Assembly: GCA_027943335.1 (NCBI GenBank)
Contig: BSBK01000871.1
Location: 1,066,501-1,130,500 of the forward strand
Direction of reading: 5' to 3'
DNA length: 64,000 nt
From: Chamaecyparis obtusa
Taxonomy: Eukaryota > Streptophyta > Pinopsida > Cupressales > Cupressaceae
Below the pieces are notes generated by a model. That model searched no databases and had not been told where the DNA came from. It was given only the letters and a program-made list of their open reading frames with translations. The translations under genes were made by a program, and so were the position numbers. Position 1 is the first letter of the stretch, and each line of letters opens with the position of its first letter. Positions 28,873-39,146 of the stretch are shown here, in pieces.

Positions 28873-30014
28873 TTTAATTTGTTCGTGGACTAAGACCTTA
28901 AATTATTGAGCTTCTATTTGTTTCGAGAAGAGTATAACATTCTCTACTTAACAGGGCCAACCACGTGAAGGTGGAAGCTCATCTGGCCCCTCCTAGGAGC
29001 CTCTTATGACCCTTTACGATATTTTAAGACCTCTAAGATGTATTCTTAGGGATCATAAATGGTCGTAAAGGGTCATAAGGGGTCCTGGGACACAACAAAT
29101 GAGAAACATAATTGTAGGCATCATGGTCACATCTTTTTGGAGACAATGTAATTGAGTTGTATACCCAAGCGATGGAGTGCAACTTTTGCACCTCCGATTC
29201 CAAATTGACACTGCGGGATTCAAAGACCATAGATAAGGAATAAATTTAGAGAGCGGAGGAGGTCCATAACGACAAAAATAATATAGGACAAACCTCAAGT
29301 TAAATGAGGCAACTGCAAACATTTTAATAGATTTTTATTATTAAATAATGAAATTTGCATATACTAGTGTTCTAAGCCCCCTCATTACATGATTTATTAT
29401 TGTAAGCCCCCTCTAACTTACGCATCTAGAAAATGAAACTACAACCTATTGGGATTGAGACAAACCTTATAGAACAACAACAGCTAGAAAGGATCGCTTT
29501 CCAACATCTGTTGAATACATCTATTGAAGGACCTTGTATTCATGAGCTACACCTTGTATTCATGAGCTACAAATGTATTCAAAAGATGTATTCAACAGAT
29601 GTTGGAAAGCGATCATTCCTAGCTGCTATTGTTCTATAAGGTTTGTCTCAATCCCAATAGGTTGTAGTTTCATTTTCTAGATGTGTAAGTTAGAGGGGGC
29701 TTACAATAATAAATCATGTAATGAGGGGGCTTAGAACAGTAGTATATGTAAATTTCATTATTTAATAATAAAAATCTATTAAAATGTTTGTAGTTGCCTC
29801 ATTTAACTTGAGGTTCGTCTTGTATTATTTTGGTCGTTATGGACCTCCTCTGCTCTCTAAATTTATTCCTTATCTATGGTCTTTGTATCCCATAGTGTCA
29901 ACTTGGAATCAAAGATGCAAAAGTTGCACTCCATCGCTTGGGTATACAACTCAATTACGTTGTCTCCAAAAATTGTCACCGTGATGCCTACAATTATGTT
30001 TCTCAGCTGTTGTG
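28873..30014. repeat. duplicated block D2 with hairpin 2 (430-bp arms)
   Basis: 28873-29090 repeats the start of D1. It is followed by a long near-perfect inverted repeat: left arm 29091-29522, right arm 29584-30014, loop 29523-29583. The loop holds two exact copies of CCTTGTATTCATGAGCTACA, and its AGGACCTTGTATTCATGAGC is the exact reverse complement of the D1 loop. No transposase is encoded. The frames along the arms are mirror images of each other and not genes. Confidence 0.9.
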
Positions 30015-30711
30015 AAATCTGCATTTATGTTTCTTAGCTGTCGTGTTTATACCTTCTCTCATTTGCTGGTGTAATTCCTCTTTGAGTAACCCCATTCTCC
30101 TTTGCATCCAAAATGAACTCATTCCAATCCCTCACTAGAATAAAGGGAGACTTCATACCACGCTACGCTCAAACTTCAGTGAGACTTCATACCACACAAC
30201 GTTCGTAGATTACGTTCAATGCGTTATTTACGCTTGTATTGGTGGGAAAACTCTTGAAAACACGCAAAAGAGATTGCATTCAACCATGTTGTTTACATGA
30301 CACATGTAGTTTACCTCTAGCATAAATCAGCATTCCGTACAAATCTGCGGATGCTGCATGGTACGAAGCCTTGCTCAAGCTTGAAAATGATAGTCAATCC
30401 ATAGTCAAGGTCAAGGAACAAATGGAATAACCAAGAAAACACTATATGTTAAATCATGTGATTGATAGCAGATTGGGGCTCACCTGAGCCATAAACATGA
30501 AGAATTATTCTAAAAAGAGATGTAAACCATATATATGCGCACTTGAGGCAAAGAGAAGTTATGTCATATCAATATTAAAATATTAGTTAAAATATGAAAA
30601 TACTAAACTAACTAATTCCTGAGTTCATCTCCGCATATGGTCGCAACAAAGATATGCGATTGCAATACAGAGAAGGCATCGTAAAAATATAATTTCAGAA
30701 TTTTCCCTAGC
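30015..30711. other. intergenic, no gene seen
   Basis: The first 40 bp repeat the tail that follows hairpin 1 (CATTTATGTTTC..AG.TGTCGTGTTTAT). The same tail recurs a third time at about 31717-31750. Nothing else is recognised. Confidence 0.5.
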
Positions 30712-31098
30712 CTAACATGTTTTGCACTCAAATCCTTCATCGTAGATAAGTGGAGATGGGCGGATAGATGTAGATGAGTTGTCATCGACCCAACTAAAGT
30801 ATCCGCAACCATTATTTCCTTGAGATACCCAGTCTACATTATTTCTTATATTATAATGAATAGTATTTACATTAGAAACATTAAATATATACACATTAGC
30901 AACCTTTTTTCTATTTGGGCAGCACCAAAATTGTCGTCCAGGGTTGTTCGGTGTCCGTGAAGTCTTCAATACACACTGCCCACCACCACATTGACATTTT
31001 GGCACATTGACAAGAGTCATCAAGCCTATATCAATAATGCACCGCACCATTGTTACTACATTTATTATTTTTATATGAAATACAACAAGGAGTACCAT
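30712..31098 (-). CDS. GRF-type zinc finger ORF (possibly a partial gene)
   Basis: The minus frame of 128 codons carries CQCGGGQCVLKTSRTPNNPG followed by RQFWCCPNRKK and, 30 residues later, GCGYFSWVDD. This is the CxCG...TS.T..NPGR.F..C....CGYF.W.D signature of the zf-GRF fold, a small nucleic-acid-binding zinc finger found in DNA-repair proteins and in many plant transposon-linked genes. The ~30-residue insert between the halves (VANVYIFN...) is longer than usual and rich in Asn; an unspliced intron is conceivable, but GT-AG choices there do not keep the frame. The first ~35 residues look unrelated. No flanking exons were found. It could be a real small protein, a gene fragment or part of an unrecognised element. 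Confidence 0.5.
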   Translation of the reverse strand: MVLLVVFHIKIINVVTMVRCIIDIGLMTLVNVPKCQCGGGQCVLKTSRTPNNPGRQFWCCPNRKKVANVYIFNVSNVNTIHYNIRNNVDWVSQGNNGCGYFSWVDDNSSTSIRPSPLIYDEGFECKTC

Positions 31099-32084
31099 CA
31101 GAAATATTAACCATTTACAATAATGAAAAGTAAACCTAAATCAAATAGCTCATTTTTTTTTATCAACATGTGTAGTCTCTGTGTATATGAAAAATGAAAG
31201 AAATATGAAGTTGAAATAAAATCATGAACAAAATAGTATTCCACATAGAGTGAATGAAATATACCATCAAAAGAAGGTGACAAAATCTTGTCACGAAGCA
31301 CAAACATAGGAAATAAAAAAGGGACAAAAGACAAGAAATAAGAAAAATCATTACGACTATAGAAAAATCATTTATACTATAATAAATAAAAGAAACACTC
31401 TTTGTCAACAATTTTCAAAATCATTAGGACTATAGAAAAATAATTAAGACTATACAAAATCAAATTTTAAAAATGGACGGTTCTAATGCTTTGCCATTAT
31501 AGCAATTGAGCATTCATCATTTCGTATTGTGTATTCCATTTAAGTATGTCAACAATGTTCAAAATCTTGTCACCAAGCACATACAAGAAATAAGAAAAAT
31601 CACGAGGACTATAGAAAAATCAAGTTCTAGAAATGGACGGTTCTGATATTACTTTGCCATTACAACAATTGATCATTCATCATTTGGTACTTCTTGGTGT
31701 ATTCCACTTAAGTTTTTCAGTTGCCGTGTTTATGTGCATGTTCTTTATGTGTTTGACTTCTCTCCCTCGCAAGGGATACATCAATAGGTAATTGATTTGA
31801 AAGCATAATGATTTGACAATCTTTTTTCAGGATAGGCGTAATCATCTTGCCAACCTTAATTAGCAACATTTGTGATATATGTCATGTACTTATAATCAGT
31901 ATGCCCAACAAACAGAGACTTAGTAGTAAAAGCATGTCCTTTGGTTTACTAGTTTACTTATAATCAGTATGTCCTTTGGTTTACTAGTTTAATCTGGTTT
32001 AAGAATGGTTTGTTTCATGTTTGAATGTACCATTGAATGAAGCTTGGCTATATTAAGTACAATCTTAAGACTTGTAATCATGGT
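31099..32084. repeat. intergenic DNA with a diverged duplication
   Basis: Around 31420-31550 and 31600-31710 the same phrases recur in order: GACTATAGAAAAAT, AATGGACGGTTCT, TTTGCCATTA.A.CAATTGA, CATTCATCATTT, GTGTATTCCA.TTAAG. TTGTCAC.AAGCAC occurs near 31290 and 31570. There is no gene. Confidence 0.6.
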
Positions 32085-33200
32085 GTCTAGTGTAATGAAG
32101 CTTGGTGTCCAGTGTAATGAAAGAAATGACAAACCATACCAAGCATGAGGAATCATGGTGACTGTGTATAAAGGAGTAGCAGTGGTAAAGGGAACAATCA
32201 GAGCAACGATTTAATGGTCAATATAAGATATAGAGATGTTTTCAAGAGGAGAGGAAATGATATGTATTTTGTTTCTAATGATGTGTTCACTACCACAAGA
32301 CAATTTTGCAATCATGGATAATAGAAATCTGGTGCAATATACACCAATAGTCTTGTGGTAGTGAACACATCATTAGAAACATCTCTATATCTTATATTGA
32401 CCATTAAATCGCTGCTCAAAAGCAGTGTTATACACTGCAAATGGAAAAGATAATGTTGATGAAGTTGGAATGGCACTTTTAGAGTGTCAAAGAGCTCCTC
32501 ATGACAGTGAGCACAAAAGATGATCAGTCATGTGAAGGAATAGTGAGAATGAAAGAAAAAAATGCATCCAAGAGTCTTGATAAGTGACTATAAAAAGGAT
32601 GTCAATAAATGGTGATCAAATTTGTAAGAAAAGATTAGTCCCAATGACAAACAACACTTTTGAGTTCTTAGTTATAGACAAGGTTGGATGTCAAATAGGC
32701 TTGATGAGGTGACGATAAGTGTAACAATTCACGATTTAAAAAGATGCCAAAACAATGTGGATAAGAAATGTTTAAAGAAAGTTCTTCAATGCTTATCCAC
32801 TGTCACAGTGGTATAAAGGGATAAAAAATAATGATTCATATGGTTTATGATAAGTCACAAAGACACTCTTATAATAGTCATCAAGAGATAATAGAGGTCA
32901 TGCATGCATGATTGCAAAGCACAATGAATAAAGAACATGCACTGTTATGAAGGCTCATAGCCACAGTAAGGAATGATGTCATAAAAATCAAAAGAGGGAC
33001 AGTTTCTAAAAGGTAGTGATATTCAAAGATTGAAATGAGGGTACTATATCATGACAAAGATGCAAGCATTAATAGATTTTCATGAATGTGAAGGTGCCGT
33101 GATCAACAATGCCATAAAGAGACTATTGTTAGTGTTTCTACAAAATAGAATGATAGTGTTGTGAAAGAAAAGATTCATGTTCAAGAAGAGTGCCTCAAAC
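32085..33200. repeat. unidentified repeat copy 1: blocks C, A and first half of B
   Basis: Block C (32085-32345) matches 49165-49430, block A (about 32417-32625) matches 46438-46640, and block B (about 32860-33200) matches 48515-48860. B continues after the gypsy insertion at 44693. No ORF of note and no terminal repeat was recognised. In copy 1 a 24-bp phrase (ATAGTGTTGTGAAAGAAAAG plus four bases, about 33153-33176) is present that copy 2 lacks. Confidence 0.85.
32201..32417. repeat. foldback structure inside block C
   Basis: The left arm holds GATTTAATGGTCAATATAAG and TTTCTAATGATGTGTTCACT. The right arm (32351-32417) holds their reverse complements in mirrored order, so about 70 bp can pair, with a 30-bp bulge in the left arm. 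The paralogous block at 49270-49430 has only the left arm. Confidence 0.85.
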
Positions 33201-35428
33201 TGTTGGTGTTTCAAAACGGCTTATGCTCTAAAGCTGCCAATATACCCTCAGAAAGATTTTAGGAGTGGTTAGTTCCAAAATGTAAGTGATCTTAGGGTAA
33301 CTGGACCAACTGCAGGGACAAGACTGCCCTCTTCACTTCTGGCTCTGCAAAACCAAGGTGGGTGCACCTAACCCAGTGAAAACTATACTTTACACACCAA
33401 AGACTGGGTTTGAATAATAGATTGATAGTAAGAAAGTACTAAATGCTAACCTCACATTCATTGACTCTCCATTACTATTGGGTAACACAACCACACGACC
33501 AAAGACCTAAAGCTTAGAAAGGTTATTGATTTTAGGATTTGGAATGTAATAACTTCAATCAATGTATGCTAACAAGAGAAATACTCATTTAGGCCGTGCC
33601 TCATCCATTGGGCAAGATTTCTTAGACACAAAGACACACATTTGAGAATATTTGAGAACTCATAGTCATAAATACATTTATCCTAATCTTTACTGCTTGC
33701 AAAACAATCCTTACATAGACAAGGGCAAAATCATATCCCATTTAGAGCATTGTTTAATCCAATCCTAGATCAGAACTCAAGAATGAGGATACATACATAA
33801 AAACAATATGTAATGAGCTAGAAAACTCAAAGCTTACTTGACTTGACACAAAGGAGAGATAAGAATCAGATATTTATATTAAGTATGATGAATTCCTTTT
33901 GTGTATACAATGAATCACAAGACACCCTGCTTGCAAACTACAGCTTAGACTTGCAACTTTCTTCTTTCGTCAACAAACACTGAATCAAAAAATATTACAA
34001 ACCCTGACTGAGAATAGGGCTCACCAAGAAAAAGTTCTGAACACCTAACTCCCCATGCCTTTGAATGATCATGAAAAAATCCCTTTATCTCAAGGATTGC
34101 AACAAGCACTGATGATCATTCAAAGCAACAATTTCAAAACTACCTAACTCAACAAAAAGAATGAAAGCCAAACAAGACAGGCTCCAAGCGCAAGGCTAGT
34201 AAGATAAAAAATAATCATCAAATTCTACAACAGATCCCACTCTGTACCAGCTCCAAGGACAAAAATTCATGCCGAAACAACCACCAGGACCTTCCTCATA
34301 AAATCTCACCCACAACCAAGCTGGAACAATAAAAAATGGTCCTGTAATATGGCTTCATTTGGCGCACTGTCTCCAAACCTTGCAGAAACAATTTGAATTT
34401 GAAAAACAATGGATACATGCTCCAGTTTAAAATGCAACTTTAGATTCAATCATTTCTCGGTAGATCAGGCGGCTCACGTTAATCTCCACAACAGTCACGA
34501 AACCCTTTGAAAAGTCCCCGGCCAAGTCAACACACCGCAGCCAATGAAAAATGCGCACATCAACTCCCTCTGACATATAGGACCCACTGCGTTAGACGAC
34601 TGAGAGAAAGCAAAATCAACGACTGGCGCAAGATCTCATGGCTCTGACAAAACCCATGAGAACTTACACCAACCATAGATCCTCTACGGATGTCAGGGCC
34701 CTTAAAACACATCGGCAACCAGGTCCCACTGACAACTCTCTGAATCATCAATGCCTCGACCAATTAGGAAAAAGCAAGTCAGCACCATGTGGCACATCGG
34801 ACCCACCGTCTTGTCCGCCTTTAACACACGGAAGATCGGACAAGTGACGTATAATCTCAAGGGCTCCAAAGATTCCTTGAGATCATGCATCCACTGTAGA
34901 TTTTGAATCTTCACACTAAGATACTGGGCCAGCCTGACAGAACGTCCAACTCACGGTCACGCGGACCAATTAAAGAATGCCAACTGTGCCAACATGGTAG
35001 TAGACCCGCTTCATATGAAAGGCAATGTCATAAAGGAGAATCGATGACAGTCTTAAGATCGCATGCCTCTGACACACCCTATAAGAACATACGCCCACTG
35101 TTAGATTGAGATGGTGTCAGAGAGGCTGGGCCCGGGAAAATACAAAGGCTGAAAACATTAGAAAAAACAAGCGCTAGGACTTAGGAAAATATTAAACCTG
35201 TCGGGAAGTAGACTTAGGAAAGATTTAAAACACATGCGATTTTAAGAATTTAAGTGGCCCAAAAAGTAACACGGAAATAGATTTAAAACAGGGCACACTA
35301 GGGTTTTTCAAACAAACGGCTAGATTTTTTGAAATTTTGCCTAGGGTTTAGCCAAGAAACGGGAGAAAAAAGACTGCAGAGGCACAAAAACAAGATGAAA
35401 CCATGGAAAATTTTTACTTGTGCTAACA
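33201..35428 (-). repeat. 3' LTR of the Tat-like element
   Basis: It aligns end to end with 42463-44692, with mostly transition differences. It starts TGTTGGTGTTTCAAAACGGC and ends ACTTGTGCTAACA on the + strand. An open frame at 34560-34763 inside it is not conserved as coding. Confidence 0.95.
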
Positions 35429-35582
35429 GTGGCTCATACTTGGGGATGTGTATCTCTCACAGATACAATGAGCAAGCTAGAATCTCCTAGAAGAGCAGAC
35501 CAACTCAAAATTTCAGCCCAAAAAACAAAAATAGACGACTGTACAAGGGAAAACCTAAACTACTGCTCATGGAAAAGATACT

Positions 35583-37226
35583 TTAGGAGAAGTAAAACTT
35601 TAGGAATTGTCCATGAACAAGCAATTCCAAAGTACCACCAGTTAAATCCTTTAGGACATAAGAATCTGTACCCCATTTTCTCTCAATAAGATAAGGTCCC
35701 AACCAAATAGGGTCAAATTTTCCATGCTTCCCCTTATCTTCCAATCTTGCATTCCACATCAGGACAAGGTCATCAACTTCAAAAATCCTTTGAGTAGCCC
35801 TTTTATCAAACAAATTCTTACATTGTTTCTGCAATGTTTCATTTCTTTCATGTGCACTTCTCCTTACCTCTTCCAACTGGATCAGCTCATCCATTCTTAC
35901 TCTCATCTCCTCATTCAAGTCCTCATCATATGCCTGAATAAACTTATACATATGCAATAGATTATTTTGAGGCAATCTAGCACTTATTCCATATACCAAA
36001 TCAAATGGAGCACAACCTATGGCCTTCTTTACAGCTACCCTGTCAGCCCATAGTGCCCACCATAACTTTGAGTCCCAGGCTTTCTTATTTTTGTCCAACA
36101 CTCTCTTGAGAATTTTAATTAGACTTTTGTTACTGGACTCAGCCTGGCCATTTCCTTGTGGATGATATGGGGAAGAAAATGAAATGTGTATCCCATATTG
36201 CTGACAAAAATCACTAAATTCCTATGATCTAAAACACATTGCATTATCAACCACAATTACCTCTAGGCAACCAAACCTGGTAAGGATGTTCTGCATCATA
36301 AAATCTGCTACCACTTTGCTAGTAGCCTTTCTAGTAGGGATAGCTTCAACCCACTTGGTAAAATAGTCTGTTGCCACTAGTATGTAAGAATGTCCACCAC
36401 TAGACTTGTTTGGAATTTCTCCAATAAAATCTATACCCCACTTTTGGAAAGGAGCCTGAACTGCAACAGGTCAGAGTGGCAAATTTCTATTAAACTTCAA
36501 CTTTCCAGCAAATCTCTAACATGCATCACATTTTCTTACAAACTGATGTGTATCCTTGAAAATTGTAGGCCACCAAAATCCAGACCAAAGGATCTTGTGA
36601 GCTATGGTCTTTGCCATATAGTGTCCTCCACAAACACTTTGGTGCATTTCCTTTAACAGAGCTTCAGATCTCTCATGGTCTATGCACTTTAGCAATACTC
36701 CTTCATTGCTTCTCCACCACAACTTACCATGTATAATGGCATACCTTGCAGATTGCAACTTGATAGTTCTCCTTTTATTTTCATCCATCTTAGGGGGAAG
36801 GACCAATTTTTGCAAGTAACCAATAACATCTTTGTACCAGCCACAATAATCCATATCAAAAATATATGGCCTTTGTTCTTCTTCTAACACATTTATATGA
36901 TTTGCAACTAAATTGCTTTGTGCCATTAATTTTGCAAGACCTAAGCCTCTCACCAACTTTGTAATTTGGATATCAATATTAAATTCTTGGATCCTATTGA
37001 TCCGTCTACATCTTTTCCCTAAAACTTCTTGTTGCACCAATATATCCTTAACTGTAGCACTAGGAACATAAGCAACCACCTTAGCTCCCACAAGGTAACA
37101 TCTAAAAGCCTTGACTGCTTTAACTCAGGCATAAGCCTGTTTCTCAGTAATATCATATTTTAATTCTACTGCTTGTAGGGATTTGCTAAAGAATGATATA
37201 GGTTGTTCATATCTATTTGAATTCTT
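35583..37226 (-). pseudogene. RNase H end and integrase of the Tat-like element
   Basis: The same frame as RT continues with FFSKSLQAVELKYDITEKQA and VPSATVKDIL (RNase H tail), then GLAKLMAQSN. The integrase zinc finger is HQSVCGGHYMAKTIAHKIL plus CDAC (ends 36519). The core has WGIDFIGEIP, VIVVDNAMCF and GQAESSNKSLIK with the three acidic residues in place. The C-terminal part has FEVDDLVLMWN and KFDPIWLGPYLIE. Stops interrupt it at 37125-37127 (TGA), 36516-36518 (TAG), 36471-36473 (TGA) and 36222-36224 (TAG). Integrase joins element DNA to the host chromosome. Confidence 0.93.
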
Positions 37227-39146
37227 CTACAATAAAACTGCTGCAACTGTATGACAAGAAGCAAAAGAAAATATTTGCATGGGCTTACCATAATCAGGTG
37301 TCCTCAAAACTGGAGCATCCTTGATGGATTTTTTGATACTTCTGAAAGATTCGTTTGCTTCTTCATTCCATTCAATCTTTGCTTCTTTTTTCAACATTCT
37401 AGAGATAGGGATACTGATTTTTGCAAAATTTGTAACAAATCTCCTTAGAAAGTTTACCTGCCCAAAGAAGGATTGTATTGCTTTAACATTTCTAGGTGGT
37501 GAAAGCTTGTCTATAGCCATAACCCTTTCAGGGTCGATTCTCACTCCATCCTTGGAAACAATATGTCCTAAGAGCTTGCCTTCCACAACACCAAAGGAAC
37601 ACTTCTTTGGATTCAAAGAAATCCCATACTCCAAGGCCCTAATAAATTTTTTCTCAAGATGTTCACAATGCTGACTTTCCTTATTTGAATATGTTGTGAG
37701 GTCATCCTGATATACCACTAGAAATTTTTTTATGAAGTCTGCAAAGGCCACATCCATAGCTCTCTGAAAAGTAGCTCCTGCATTTGTCAGACCAAAAGGC
37801 ATTCTAACATAAACATATGTTCCCCAAGGGGTAGTGAATGCAGTCTTGAACTGTTCTGACTCCTTGACCATGACCTGATTATATCCAGAGAAACCATCCA
37901 TCATGGACATTAACTCTGATCTAGTAACCTTCTGCAGCATATTTTCCATATTAGGCAAACCATAATTGTCCTTCAAAGAATTGACATTCAAGTTCCTAAA
38001 ATCAACACATAACCTAATGTCACCATTCTTTTTTCTGACTGGAACCAAGTTTGATACCCAAGTAGAATGTCTAACAGGCTTGATGATGCCAGCATCCATC
38101 ATCCTTTTGAGTTCATCCTGCATTTTTGGTGCCAAGGTAGGATTCACAGGCCTTAATTTTTGCCTAAAAGGTTTAGTACCTTCCTTCAATGGTATCTCAT
38201 GTTGGAATAGATCCTCTCTATAGGCTTTCAAATCATCATAAGACCATGCAAAGACATGTCTAAATTTTTTGAGAAGATCAATTAGACTATTCCTAGTTCT
38301 TTGGGACAAACATTTACCTATATAAATTTTTTTAGGCATTTGACTTGTTCCTAAATTTATTTCCTCCAAATCATTTATCTTATCGACAAACTTAGGAAAA
38401 CAAGTTCTTTCTTTATCATCAAATGCCCTCTCAAGAGAAACCAATCCCCTTGGGATCCTATTTGACCTTAATTGCAAAACTTCCTTCCCAAGAACATTTT
38501 CTTTTCCATTTCTGATGTCAACATAAGTGCTAAAATCCATCTCCTGACCATCAAAATGAGAATCACACTGCCAAAACCTTAGTATATCCTGATCATCAAA
38601 AAATACCTGCCAATTCTCAACATTGTCTGGGATAGAAGGCCTAGACTTGAACTCAATTTTGGATATCCTCACAAAAGTAATATCCTCTGGCCTTAGTGCT
38701 ATGTTTTCCAATAAGTCAGCCATCCTATTTTGGCTTCTATCCACCCAATCAATACCAAAGGCACTGAAACCTTCAATTTCATCCCAAACAACATTTCTAT
38801 ATTGTTTTAGCCTTTGATTCTTTGATGCATTCCTCGATCTAATCTGAGAAATTATTAACTTAGAGTCACCAATCACCCTAAGATGTTTGATTCCATGTTT
38901 TGATGCTTGTCTCAAACCAATCAGTAGGGCCTCATATTCAACAACATTATTTGTGTAAAGGAACAAGAGAGTGAAAGAAAACTTGAAAGTCTTACCACTT
39001 GGGGATATCAATAGCACTCCTGCTTTGGCACCTTCCTTTGAAATTGCTCCATCAAAATATAGAGTCCATAAGACATTACCTTCTACCATGTTATTTTCAT
39101 CATCAGCCAAAAGGACACGCTTGACCTTTTCTTGCACCTCTCTCTC
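37227..39146 (-). pseudogene. extra RNase H followed by reverse transcriptase
   Basis: This 636-codon open stretch begins with an RNase H of the additional (archaeal-like) type at residues 22-146: LYFDGAISKEG (Asp29), TNNVVEYEALL (Glu67), VIGDSKLI (Asp91), NRMADLL (Asp141), all four catalytic acids present. RT follows at about 315-530: LCVDFRNLN, MMDGFSGYNQ (Asp414), MPFGLTNAGATFQRAM, VYQDD (476-479), NPKKCSFGV. The usual gypsy RNase H starts at about 612, but its first acidic position is Cys (FSFASCHT). Putting the extra RNase H before RT is unlike the 58.9-64 kb element. A TAG at 39147-39149 separates it from gag-protease, and a TAG at 37227-37229 ends it. The open-frame start at 39137 is GTG, so it was probably never an initiation site. 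Confidence 0.93.

Noticed and set aside
29033..29984. Frames at 29033-29322 (minus) and 29784-29984 (plus) with nearly identical proteins
   Set aside because: They are the two arms of hairpin 2 read in mirror image. Neither has a domain or a conserved start.
34560..35109. Frames of about 67-70 codons inside the left 2.2-kb LTR
   Set aside because: The partner LTR at 42463-44692 does not keep these frames open, so they are not coding.
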